Source: Lichtheimia corymbifera B2541
Lineage: Eukaryota > Mucoromycota > Mucoromycetes > Mucorales > Lichtheimiaceae
Assembly: GCA_000697475.1 (NCBI GenBank)
Contig: JNEU01000619.1
Span: forward strand, 1 to 37,930
Direction: 5' to 3'
DNA: 37,930 bases
The first letter of the stretch is position 1; each line of letters begins with the position of its first letter. The position numbers and the translations under genes are program-made. Positions 21,410 through 32,393 of the stretch are shown here, piece by piece. Under the pieces are notes generated by a model. The model saw only the letters and a program-made list of their open reading frames with translations. It ran no database searches and was not told the DNA's origin.

Positions 21410-21844
21410 TGCACATCCTCATTATTATAAGGTGACTTACCATGTTGTCAACCTACGCTTAATATTGGTATTCGTGTTCGGTAAGCAGCGAGGACGATAG
21501 GATCACCTTTGATATTAGCAATCAAGCCTCGCCTGGCATTGCGCAATCTGTTTGAATAAGGGATGTGCAAGAGACATGGTGCAAATAGCAAAGCCCATTA
21601 TGGCGGTGATTTAACAGCTTCCAGTGAATTACATTGTTGTCGCATTGAGTCGTTCAGTCGTCGAATCGATAAATAGATAGATATGTGAAGACGCATTGCT
21701 AGTAGTAGGGATCGCTCATAAGATCTCTTATATACGGAAAGTGTCTCATCAATTGCTCCTTATTCATGACCTGGCACTCGTCGTCAATCATATCATAAGA
21801 TAGAACATGCGAGTGGTATTTATTATACATAAGTAGTAGCAATG
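21410..21844. other. Intergenic, 3' side of the acyl-CoA dehydrogenase gene
   Basis: Mixed AT-rich sequence downstream of the minus-strand dehydrogenase. No gene or repeat family was recognised. Confidence 0.5.
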
Positions 21845-24063
21845 TTACATCTTGGCACCCATGAACGAGGCAATCTTGGTTGACTGACGAATACCCAACT
21901 CAAGCATAATTTCTTCGGATCCACCAGGTACACTGTAAGCACGAACCTCACGGTTCAAACGTTCGATACGCTCTCCTTGACCACCACGTGTATACGACAA
22001 TCCACCAAAGATTTGAGCAGCTTCACGTGCGCAGAATTCGAAGGTGCGTGTAGATTGAGCCTTGCACACTAAAGACAAAAAAGCCAACATCATTAGTGAG
22101 ACATGATCAAGAAGGTATCCTTTTGCTATTACGTACAAGCAATGTGACCACCAAGACGCAAAGGTTGAAGATCCAAAGGCATATGTAAGGCTTGATAGGC
22201 AAGAATCTCCATCCATGCATGTGTCGCTTCAATTTTTCGGATCATGTGTGCCATCTTGTTACGAATCACAGGGTGATCAATAAGGCGTTTTCCAAAAGTC
22301 TTTCTCTTGTGTGCGTACTAAGGAATGGAATTGGATGTGAGCTATACATTTTTTCATTACTATTACCGGGCCAATCAAGATCTTACCACGATGGCATCCT
22401 CAAGGCACACACGAGCGAAACGATTAGCTTGAATGACAATACCCATACGCTCAGCGTTGAAGTTGCTATAATCATGGATATCAATTCCTATGTCTATACC
22501 ATTCCATAGCTCTTCTCTTTCACTTACGCGACAATGTAACGGAAACCTTGATTCTCTTCACCAATCAAGTTTGCCTTGGGTACCTTGACATCCTCAAAGG
22601 TAATATAAGAAGTACCAGACGACCAAACACCGGAACAATGCATTTGACGTGTTGTAACACCTGGCATGGATCGCTCGACCAAAAGGAATGAAATGCCTTC
22701 AAATCCAGGTCCGCCAGTGCGACATGCCACTGTAAAGTAGTCAGCGAATACACCATTGGTAATCCACTTCTTTTCGCCGTTCAACAAGTAGTGATCACCC
22801 ATATCCTTGGCTTCAGTTACTAGGTTCGCTACGTCTGAGCCGCCCGAGGGCTCCTACAATATAGGAGGGGAGTCATCAGTATATAATATTGTCATACCAT
22901 TTATATTTAGCTGTACCGTGATTGCCAAACAGATGAACTTCTCGCCCTTGAGTACATCAGGAATCACCCTACGCTTGAGCTCTTCCGATCCAAACTAGAA
23001 AAATCCATCGACTTTTGTAAGTATGGTAGAATGGCACTGCGCAAGTATTTATTGTAGTAACTTACCAATCCCACAGGGGGAAGGCCAATACCTAAACCAC
23101 CAATAAGACCCCATGTAATCTGGTTACGGTATTAGTAACAATAAAGAAAACATCAATGAAGAATGAAAATGATACTCACACCACCGGAGCCTGAACGTGA
23201 TAGCTCATCAACGACAATCACATTATGGAAGGAATCCCACTCCTCAGGCTTGATACCAGCAGGATAACCATAAGGAAGCAATTCTGGGGGAGCATGATGG
23301 CATGCAGCTGCAAGAATACCAGCCTTAGCAGCCTTGGTATATAACTCAGCTGGAAGACGCTTGGCTTCATCCCATTCGTGTGCATATGGAATAACTTCCT
23401 TATCGACAAAATCACGCATAAACTTGCGGAGCTTACGATGCGAGTCGTTGTAGAAAGGACTGTAATATATCATAGAATGAATAAATCGATCCCTCATTAC
23501 AATCCACGTTGGGTCCTTACCTATACCAATCTTGGTACCTGAAAGTTGCAAGAGCCAAAAGTCAGATGTTGTTGTTGCCTTGTTTGTTTGTGCTACTTAC
23601 CACATGGGATCGCCAAAGGGCACCATATCACCAAATGTCTCACCAACCTGCAAGGGGGACTTTTCATCTTCTTCTTCCTCTGCTGCTGAAGCTTGAGGCT
23701 CACCGGTGCCCACTTCACCAATCAAGAATTTAGCACCAAGTTTGTCAAGCACAGCTCGATTATGGAAGGCGTCGAATTGCTTTGTAGCATCAGTGCCTGA
23801 TGCTTTCAATAGCACCTTTTTTCCACCTATTTATGAGGTATACATAAAAGTCAATATTTCACATATCAGCGTGGTGTCTTTTCTTACCCGGATGATCATT
23901 TAGAAAGTTTGAAACATCGTACACTTTGCCATGAACAATAATCCAGCTGAATAAAACACGTATCTGTAAGCCTATGCAAGTCTATTATAGTCCTGGCTGA
24001 TTTTTACCAGTCGTTCTCAGACTTATGCTTGGCGACTTCTTCGATGGTGAATTGTTTGGACAT
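21845..24063 (-). CDS. Cytochrome b5 / acyl-CoA dehydrogenase fusion protein
   Basis: The minus-strand gene has eleven exons and codes for 526 residues: 24063-24008, 23946-23888, 23826-23601, 23538-23521, 23459-23180, 23119-23066, 22994-22917, 22853-22528, 22465-22387, 22317-22137, 22068-21845. Residues 1-80 form a cytochrome b5-like heme domain: VHGKVYDVSNFLNDHPGG with His37, and FDAFHNRAV with His60. A short acidic linker (EEEEDEK) leads to a full acyl-CoA dehydrogenase: FMRDFVDKEVIPYAHEW, ICLAITEPSGGSDVANL (flavin and substrate contacts), GEKKWITNGVFADYFTV, RKTFGKRL, QIFGGLSYTRGG and VPGGSEEIMLELGIRQ. The flavoenzyme would oxidise an acyl-CoA while the b5 domain could pass electrons; chain length is unknown. 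No clear mitochondrial presequence or peroxisomal SKL-type end is seen (C-terminus GAKM). Exon 4 is an 18-nt micro-exon encoding part of WYQDWYS. Confidence 0.92.
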
Positions 24064-25913
24064 GATGGGAAAGAGTGGGGTATGTGTGTGTTGAATGTAT
24101 AAATCGGAAAACGAGGGGGTTGGACAACGGGAAAGAGAGGGAAAGAATATAAATAATGGCGAGAATGGGGGTTCACATGCAGATTGCCTTTGCTTTTCGC
24201 ATCGTATGACCTCATCTAATGAGTACGCTTGTGTGGGATTCTGCACATGAATTTACCACACACATGCTCATATATCCTAAACATGTAATATTATTCCAAG
24301 GGACAGAGCAAGCAAGCCGGTGATCGGTTCTGCGGCTTGCATATCCCATGATGCTCACGTACATGAACTGCATTTTTCATGTGAAGTATTGCTATTGTTG
24401 CAGCAGCAGCATTGATCTTCAGTGGGCCGATGCTATCTGCATTTGTATTATATGCATATACAGCCAATGGATGAATGCGTCGGCATTGCGACGACGAGAT
24501 ACTTTTTTGTGGGGTAACTAGGAGACAGCAAAGTGCCACAATGCCGAAGAACAAAGGTTGCCGTAACACCCACGTTTCCTTTTCCGGTTCATAACACTGT
24601 AGTCATCAAACCTTCTTTCAACATGAGAGAAAATTGAGCTGCTAAATCGTGTGCACGTGCCACAAGTATCATCCGCGCATAAACTAGTTATTAGCTCTTC
24701 TCTTGCCACCACTGCTGCATTTTGTTCATACATATCAAGATCGTCTATCATTTCATTTGCCGATGATTGATGGTGTCAATGATTGATCGCAGATGCAGCT
24801 ATTACATGACATCAACCGTAAAACCTCACGCCACTTTTAATGCCGGCACCATAATCAAATAGTGCTTATTGTACTGATCAACCCACCACCACAAGCACTC
24901 CGATAAGTAAAACAACATGATGATAAACTACATTTTCTGATAGGAGGGAACATGCATATATTGTTGGTATTGTGCTATTTGCAAAAAACCTACCCAATCC
25001 GGCTAATTATACACAACAATCTCGTTGGCGACATCGGTGATCGCATCGTCGTTCCTTGGTTCTTTTCGCTTCAATATCGGTAACCATGGTCCGCTTATAT
25101 CACTCTTGCTAAATAAAAGGCTTGTTCCGAACCAAAAGCTTCCTCAAGGATGGGATCGAAATATCGAATACGCAAAGATCTCGCCGAAAAAGGAAACAGT
25201 GATAACAGCGGTTGGGGCGACCATAGCAACTGATGTAGCGTTTTGGATATGTGGGGATCACCAAGCACTCATTCTTTAATACTAAATAACCCTGTCAACT
25301 CTTTTGCTCTTCCCTTGTTTCATCCTTGCCTTACACTAGAATCATTGTTCTTCGACCTGTTGCTGGCTGTCGCGTTAGGCACCTTGCACTGTGGGTATGA
25401 TGGCTGACATGCTATCGAGGCGTATCAATCTCACTGATAATTCATTCGAAGGAACGACTTACTACTATCATACAGCTGTATGCTCATCATCCAAATGCTC
25501 TTCAAGTCCATACAAAGTGGCAATCGCAATGCAGGAGAAAGGTGGTAGATTGTGCTGAAGGTCTACGACGCTCGTTGCTGTGATTCCAGGTAATCGTGCG
25601 CTGAGTGAGTCGATGGTTGAGTAGCTTTTTTGATTTGCTCATATGCAGTTGGCAGTAGGGACACATATATTCAATGGAGATTGCTCAAGGCGGCATGGTG
25701 GGTCAAAAGAGGGTTGTCTTTCACACACTGGCAACTGACTACATAAAGCCGACCATATCAATGCGCCATGTGTCGATTTCAGCCTCCGATGATAGATTGT
25801 TATGCCGCCTAGTCCCCACTTTCGCACCACAGTAGATAGCTTTAGTATAAGAAACGTATATTAGAATTAGCATGTGATTCATCAGACATCCATAAAAAGA
25901 TAGTCAATTACAA
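24064..25913. other. Dehydrogenase promoter and gene-poor spacer
   Basis: Immediately upstream of 24063, on the minus strand, is a TTTATAC-type box with a CT-rich and CA-rich leader. Beyond that no gene is supported. A plus-strand frame at 25025-25279 (84 codons, MATSVIASSFLGSF...) and shorter protein-like scraps at 25640-25830 may be remnants, but none carries a recognisable motif. Confidence 0.45.
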
Positions 25914-26085
25914 AGAGTCCAATACCACAATGAATGCATTAAGACAATGAAATCCTATATGAAGGTCACAAAGGTCAACACATCATCATGTCTCACGAAG
26001 ATTCTAATCCACAGGCTTGCAGAAAGGATTGACCACCAGACTCATAAAAAGCTGAACGTTGCTATTGAGCAACCAAATTACAATG
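25914..26085. repeat. Degenerate dispersed repeat, copy B
   Basis: Begins AGAGTCCAATACCACAATGA and shares ordered blocks with 21022-21150, including CCTATATGAAGGTCACAA, CACAGGCTTGCA and GAGCAACCAAA. It is longer than copy A by insertions. Its role is unknown. Confidence 0.45.
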
Positions 26086-26868
26086 ATCCAAGACCAGGAT
26101 TAAGTCTGCCTCGCTAAAGTATGATGCATAGATCGTCAATAAGGAGAGTAGGTGATACTATTCATCGCCAAACAATGACATCAAGGAGCGGTATTTTCTT
26201 AGTCGTCTATTACTTGCTATCCCGATTAGCTCATTTCAATCAAAAAGAGAAATGTCATTGTCATGCTACCTTTAGATTTTTATTTCTGGCATGTGTGAAT
26301 GCTTACGCATTTGAGTACTGTAAACACTAGGAATGAATCAAAGACTACCTGCTGCCATTATGGTGCGCTATTTAGGATTAAATAAATCATCATGAAGGAG
26401 TTATTATGCAAACCAGAATAGTCGTGTGCCTGAAGAGAACCTCTCCGAAGGTGGACCTGATGCTAAGTTGGATGGACTAGACCTAAAGTGGATCAATAGA
26501 GAACATCGATCCTTTTTTGGAAAATAAAGGGGAGCAAGATATGGAACATAGGCACATAGCACTTTTTCATGTTATAGCTTGTTTATTTGTATGGTTATAA
26601 ACATCTCATTTTTAATTTGGAACCATATTTCTGCTATCTGACCATTATCCGAAACCGACGTATCCAAAGAGCTTGACCATTAGGGCACCATGAGAAGATC
26701 ATCCCATCGCCTGTTCCAGAATGCTTCGAAGAAAACAAAGATGCTGGTCTTGGAAATCGTGCATGCATATCCACCACAAACACACCCGATGATAATTGAA
26801 TAATCCATTGGCGAATAAATTATTACTTGTAAGCTGTATAATAAAAATATAAAAACAAAGGATAGGGA
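26086..26868. other. Gene-poor spacer with one protein-like scrap
   Basis: A 43-codon open stretch without ATG (26396-26527, plus) reads SRVPEENLSEGGPDAKLDGL and has protein-like composition, so it may be an exon or a relic. The rest shows no gene. The 3' end of the phosphatase gene lies just beyond. Confidence 0.3.
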
Positions 26869-27880
26869 TTAAATGGGACAAGGTATACGTGATATTCTTC
26901 CTGATTCGGCGAGAGTAACGAGATCCTTGTAGTACATTCGCACTTCATCCGTTTGAAATAAATCCTTATCAACCTGTCATTGTCATCCGTCAATCAATCG
27001 TCCATGACTCATATGCACGCAAAACAAACCTGCGGTCGACATCTCAAAAGTGTTTCTTGTGCTTCGGATGGATTGAGCTGGTATACTCGTAGCAGATAAC
27101 AAATAGCAATGGCAGCACTCCTTCCACGACCAGCTGGATTTTGGTAGATTTTGTTAGTCTAGCACGTAATATGCAAGTCGAATCATATAAATATATACCT
27201 TTGCAGTGAATATATACGGAGCCTTGATCATCTTCTTGCTGGATGATTTTGAGTATCGAGTCCACACCTTGTTCGATATTGTCGTATGATGGAATAGTAA
27301 AGTCGCTTGTGATCAGTCTGATTTGTTGAATGCCCAATTCATCGTATAAATGGTGGTATCCTGGGAATTCTGCACATAAATTGATGATGCCAACCACTCC
27401 TTCACGCGACGTCAGTTGTTTGATATGGGTCGGTGTTGGTAACGCGCCTATTAAAACATGCTGATCGATTCTGATATGCAAGAGACCACATGAGCACTCA
27501 CATACATGTACATTATAGTTGGTTTCTTCTCTTTACCTATTGTACCATGACCACCCGTTCATACATCCAAAAAGGCCAACCATGACCTACCCGAGACAAT
27601 TGAATGGTTTTAGTCGACTGCAATAAGATTATTTTTCTATACAAACCTTGTTATAATACAATGAGATATAAAAACGAGCCCAAATGAAAAGGTTATCTGT
27701 TTCCGAGGCCTCTGGAAGTGTCTCGTCTCGCAATGAGGTCTTGACTCTGGAATCACGCTTTGAGGCAGTGCCTGACGGTTTGAGAGCCTGGCTGATTCCA
27801 AGTGATGACTCTTGGTGAGTGCAGACGGGGCGATCCTCTTCATCGTCGAATGAGTCGGTTGTGTTGATACTTGGGGTCAT
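26869..27880 (-). CDS. PTPMT1-like dual-specificity phosphatase, probable phosphatidylglycerophosphatase
   Basis: Members of this family (PTPMT1) dephosphorylate phosphatidylglycerophosphate for cardiolipin synthesis at the inner mitochondrial membrane; some act on proteins. Five exons on the minus strand give 258 residues: 27880-27647, 27596-27535, 27470-27199, 27133-27030, 26973-26869. The family start is clear: ARFYISLYYNK, then SWYNRIDQHVLIGALP, GIINLCAEFPGY, and the P-loop HCKAGRGRS with catalytic Cys188 and Arg194. DFTIPSYDNIEQGVDSI supplies the upstream Asp region. Residues 1-70 are a Ser/Thr-rich, charged extension not seen in animal PTPMT1, so the mitochondrial location is unproven. 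The exon 2 borders were fixed by frame and the WYNRID match. An upstream ATG at 27973 would read the CT-rich leader and is rejected. Confidence 0.82.
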
Positions 27881-28257
27881 TATGCGCGCGTGTGTGTGTG
27901 TGGGAGAGAAAGAGTGAAAGAGTGACAGATAAAGTAAAAAAGAGGAGGAGAAGAGGGTAGTAATAAAAGCCAATGTCAGAGTACTCTAATATCGGGAATT
28001 AACATTACAACACCCACCCCTCTCGATCACACACAACGACACACATACATGCTCTCTCCTTCTCCCCCTCTATCGTTCTTCTCAATTACATCATGTTATC
28101 TGCATTAGTATGTACATTGGGATGCAGTAGCAGTAGGAGCTAAATGTACTATTTGGTCTTGTAAAGGGCTCATCGATCGGACGATGATGATTATGCATAC
28201 CCCAATATCCCCCACCAATCACGCCTTGGCCTGGCAATCACATCGATTTCTCACGTT
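27881..28257. promoter_or_regulatory. Promoter of the PTPMT1-like gene and PAC4 3' flank
   Basis: On the minus strand, TTTTATTAC (about 27961-27969) and a CT-rich leader with a (CA)n run (about 27885-27900) precede the phosphatase start. The remainder is the 3' flank of PAC4. Confidence 0.45.
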
Positions 28258-28734
28258 TCAAGTCAACAACCCCTTTATGAATTCTGACAACTTCTTTTCC
28301 GTAAATGCAATCAACATTTCATCCTGACTACCGATATCTAAAGATACAAAAAACTGCATCCCATACTTGGAAGCTACAACAGTATCATCCTTCAGTACCT
28401 TGTGATGTATAAAAAGCACCTCCTCCTTACTTACCCAATCTTCTGCCAATATTGCGACTTTGTTCAGAGATATCTTGTCCAAGCACGGTGGTCACTGCTG
28501 GATTGGTCTATAGCAGACATAAGTGATACATCCCAATTATGATATTCCTCCTAGACTCACTTGGCTGCCAAAAGCAGGCATGGCAATCGAGAGATCCTTC
28601 ATGTTGGCTTGCTGTTTTCCCGCCCAGACAAAGACAGACTTGTTCATTTGCACTGCCTGGAAGTGAATGGGTTCACCCAAGTACATTTGTGTTGTCTGAT
28701 GAATAAGAAAACGCGGATCGGTGTCGTCAGCCAT
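28258..28734 (-). CDS. Proteasome assembly chaperone 4 (PAC4/Poc4 family)
   Basis: PAC4 pairs with PAC3 to guide assembly of the alpha ring of the 20S proteasome. Three exons (28734-28561, 28507-28435, 28373-28258) give 120 residues, against about 123 in human PSMG4. Matching features are HFQAVQMNKSVFVWAGKQ, LSIAMPAFGSQ, then after the first intron TTVLGQD, IGRRLASKYGMQFFVSLD and a C-terminal helix EKKLSEFIKGLL. Similarity is in pattern, not strong identity, as usual for these chaperones. The second intron (GTAAGT...TTGTAG, 28434-28374) stays open in one frame but must be removed to keep the RRLASKYG core. Only 95 bp separate its start from the stop of the hydratase gene behind it. Confidence 0.75.
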
Positions 28735-28829
28735 AAGCGTGTAAATGTGTGTGCGTGTGCGCAAAAGAGGAAAGAACAGCGGAGTAAGGGAACAAGTGGA
28801 TGTTTTTATTATTGGCAACATTGCAGAAT

Positions 28830-30113
28830 CTAGCGACCTTTGTATACTGGTTTTCTCTTTTCCTTGAAAGCACGCAATCCTTCTAGTCGATCTTCAGTAG
28901 GAATAATCTGTGCATAGTATGCTTGTTCAATCTCAAGACCGGCATCCCTAATAAGTCGTTGTTAATAATACACGTCTCTTTTCTTTACTGCTTTTTATAT
29001 ACTCACATGTCCATCATGGCTCCACGATCCACGGCCATCTTGGCTGCTCTAAGCGCAAGGGGTGCCTGAGGAAGAATGCTCTCTGCAAGGGTCACTGCAC
29101 GATCATATGCATTATCTTCTGCTGCATAATTTACAATGCCTACAATATACTTGTCAATGCCTGCATCACCCAACATTTTCAAATCATTCCCATACCATAT
29201 TCATGTGCACGCTTGTTATCCAATGCTTGCGCAGTAAAGATCAACTCTTTAGCTTTTGAAGGGCCAATCAACTTGGTCAATCGCTGAGTACCGCCGGCTC
29301 TATATATACGATAAGCATATGTATATATCACCGTACATCACTCTTCCTCCTTACCCTGGAATGATGGCAAGCTTAGTCTCTGGAAGACCAATCTTTGCAC
29401 CGGGACCTACACATCATATGTCCTATAAGTATCCCATATTATCTTGTAGTGGATGATGTATTACCAGCAATGCGCATATCACAAGACAATGCCATTTCCA
29501 ATCCACCACCCAAAGCAGCACCATCAATAGCAGCGATCGTAGGGATGGGAAGTGTCTAGAATATCATCATCCTCAATATCCCATACAACATCAATTGCCT
29601 TTTTGCTTAATATCTACCTCAAGGTCGCGATAAGCTTGACGAAGTGAATGCAAGAACTGAGTAACCTGAGTGGGATTCATGGTAGCGCGTTCCTATCCAA
29701 TCACCATGTACGATTAATCCATGTATAATATGATCCTTTCCCCCAAACACTCACCTTGAGATCAGCACCAGCACAAAATACACCCTTGACCAAGCTCTGA
29801 ACAATAAGCACGCGTGCATCACTATCAAAACATGTCAATGCATGAACCACGTTTCATCACAACCTCCTTTGTACCTAGAAAATCGGATCTCTTCGAGAGC
29901 TTCACGGAATTCACGAAGCAACTTGATAGACAATGCGTTGCGTGCAGCAGGTCGGTCAAGCTTGAGAACAGCGATACCCTCTTGGTCACCTGTCAAGCGC
30001 TCAATGTAGGCCTCCTTGGCACCAGCTGATTCGGCATGAATGCCACGGGCAATGGCTAAAGGACGCGTAGCAATGGCAGTGGTTCGTGGCAAACGGCAAA
30101 AAGTACGCAGCAT
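28830..30113 (-). CDS. Mitochondrial enoyl-CoA hydratase, methylglutaconyl-CoA hydratase (AUH) type
   Basis: A crotonase-fold hydratase close to AUH, which hydrates 3-methylglutaconyl-CoA in leucine breakdown. Eight exons on the minus strand give 292 residues: 30113-29875, 29821-29755, 29692-29618, 29555-29465, 29406-29355, 29299-29196, 29139-29007, 28947-28830. The N-terminus [20 protein letters not shown] is a typical mitochondrial presequence. [11 protein letters not shown] supplies the oxyanion hole; Glu147 ([15 protein letters not shown]) and Glu167 ([15 protein letters not shown]) align with the two catalytic glutamates of rat crotonase. [15 protein letters not shown] and [19 protein letters not shown] match the AUH C-terminus closely. 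A general short-chain enoyl-CoA hydratase is the alternative, less likely given [16 protein letters not shown]. Confidence 0.92.
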
Positions 30114-30360
30114 TGTGAGTGTGTGTGTATGTGTGAGAGAGAAAAAACGGATAACGAGATAATCAATGTGAGAGCGCCCGCGTTTGACTATGGCTAGCTA
30201 CCGTGGGAAAATCAGTTGTAACCAAGGAAATTATACACCCCTTGTTGTCAACCAACAATGCATGAAATTGATCCAACTCCTTTAAATATAATACGCTTCA
30301 TGCTAGTTTATGTATTCCAACTGTTCTAAGATATCCAATGGCTTACATACTGGTATCCAC

Positions 30361-31552
30361 TCACTCATCTTGTGTTTCAGGTTCCCCTGCAAGTTCATAG
30401 CCTTCCATACGTTCAATCATGCGCATTGTAACAAGATCTGAAAACCCGTAAAACTAATAAAAGGGCTGTTAGCCTGAAATAAACCATACCTATCATCTCA
30501 TCCTTGACTTACCAATGGCCCGCTTACACGTGTGCCTTGTGATTTGCTCTTTTTGCATGCCTCTGTCCACGGTGCAGTTGGTGTTGCTCCTTCAAAGATA
30601 GTCTTGCTCTCATTCACTTGAACCTATCATCCCATCAACATGTCAGTAATAAGCAGACGAGGATGAACTTTTATACATTACCTTGAAAACGGGTCCGTCA
30701 TCACCCTTCTCAATGGCCATGTGGTATGTATTTCCAAAATGCTGTTTTGATGCACGAAATCCAATTGGATAAGGATGTCTGTATCGGCACTATAGTGTAC
30801 TGATTAAGTGATATTGCAGGTACTGGGTCCATTTCATACATACACCACGTCCACTCCAGTATTTTGATCGTCCTTTTCCCGTATATAACTCTCCCAGAGA
30901 CCAAATGGTGGTTCCTATCGATACTATGTGACGAAAGAAAAAGTGTGTCATTATACCATGCAAAAAAGTAGGATAATACTTGGGGGGATTACCTAATGTC
31001 ACTGGAGCACTAATGACAGCTGGGTCAAATGGCTGTTGTTCTTGGGATGTTGGGACCTTTAGTGCAATAGCAGCTTGTCGCATCTTGTCATTTTGATCCA
31101 GGAATGCTTCGATATCGACCTAGAATACACGTCAAATCATGGAATACAGCAAAAAAAAAAAGAGAGACTTACTGTGTCATCAGGTGCCTCGCCTTTGAGT
31201 CGTCGTGAAGTGCGCATAGGTGGGGGAGGAGCTTTGGACAGCTTTTTTGGGTGCGAGCGTGCCTTTTTGCGAGGAGGTGGGTCATCACTCTATAGTCCAT
31301 GGTGAATGCACTGAAGCAAGCCAATGTCATGAGTAGCTCTTTTTCTTACCTTGTAACCTGAAATGGGAGCGATCCGTTCATTATCGCCTGCAAGACCGAG
31401 TTCCTCCAGGAGTTTTTTATTCTCTTCAATGAGGCGTTGTCGCTTGAGTTCATACTCGCTAGAATAGCAGAATGAGTTGTGTGTTTGAGTTGAATAAAAG
31501 TGTGCAATAGACAAGATACAAACCTCACTTCAGGTACGTTGCCCAGAGTCAT
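30361..31552 (-). CDS. FYRN/FYRC-domain nuclear protein, TBRG1-like
   Basis: FYRN and FYRC are paired motifs in chromatin proteins such as TBRG1 and the MLL methyltransferases. Eight exons on the minus strand give 254 residues: 31552-31524, 31458-31350, 31289-31173, 31119-30993, 30914-30844, 30789-30682, 30623-30513, 30453-30361. A short coiled coil (LKRQRLIEENKKLLEELG) is followed by a basic Pro/Lys segment (DDPPPRKKARSHPKKLS), a likely nuclear signal. FYRN follows: VTLGTTIWSLGELYTGKG, then YRHPYPIGFRASKQH. FYRC follows: KGDDGPVFKVQVNE, GATPTAPWTEAC, VSGPLFYGFSDL. No SET, PHD or HMG domain is present. Exon 5 can use an alternative acceptor 9 bases upstream (30923), adding three residues. It is divergent from the deacetylase gene at 32394. 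Confidence 0.83.
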
Positions 31553-32393
31553 AGTGATTGATGATGGATGTGAAACGCGAGATGCCCGCGTGCACACAAT
31601 TCACAGCGACGTGGTGGTACCTGTAGTGGCTTATTCATCTCCAGCACCACTTGCATGATAATGAGTGCTAACAATAGACCATGCCCATTAGCCTTTCATA
31701 TAATCGATATCATGTGAGGATTGCTTACACATTAAGTTTATAATGTACGGAAAGGCTATCAGCTATGTCACACCAAGATAGTGAAGGAATTCCGGCTCAT
31801 GCGCTTCCTTAGTCGTTACTGTTCCCACGGCAACTTGAAGCCAGATCATAACTGTGCATGGATTATACAGCTCCATTTATCATTAAATAGTCATGGTGTC
31901 GCTTTTATATTTCAGTGGTGAAGCAAGAAAAGGATTATACTGTGTTGTGCGAGAATTCGATATCACACGACGATAGTTGACGCTTGTCAGCATGTTGGAC
32001 AATCGTCAATTTCCATAGCCAATGAATTAAATGCCTTTTGAGTTTTCCGATGCATGCATCTTTTGGGCAATACAACCAACGACATCGAATGTATATGCTC
32101 TATTTAATAAACAATGGAACCAACTTGTTGAGGGAATAGACAGAATGAACGATACATTGCTGCTTGATTGATTATTCTTGTCTACCCCATCAGGTTCATT
32201 ATTATTATAGCGACGTGTATGCATATGGACTGGAGGAGAGAGTGTGTACGACATGGATTTTCGGTTGCAGCCGCCGTGATGATGGATTTCTGACACGGTC
32301 ATGTGGCCCAATGCAACCATATCGCTTATTTAATGCGATGCATTCACAGGGGGAAATTGTATCAACGCGTCTTTCTTTCACTTTTTCTTTAAC
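31553..32393. promoter_or_regulatory. Divergent spacer between the FYR gene and the deacetylase gene
   Basis: About 840 bp. TATTTAA (about 32328-32334) and a pyrimidine-rich leader ending at 32393 serve the plus-strand gene. The minus-strand gene's promoter should lie in the first 100-200 bp. No coding sequence was identified. Confidence 0.5.

Noticed and set aside
27881..27973. N-terminal extension of the PTPMT1-like protein from an ATG at 27973
   Set aside because: The extension would translate the CT/CA-rich leader and the TATA-like region, giving a spurious hydrophobic stretch.
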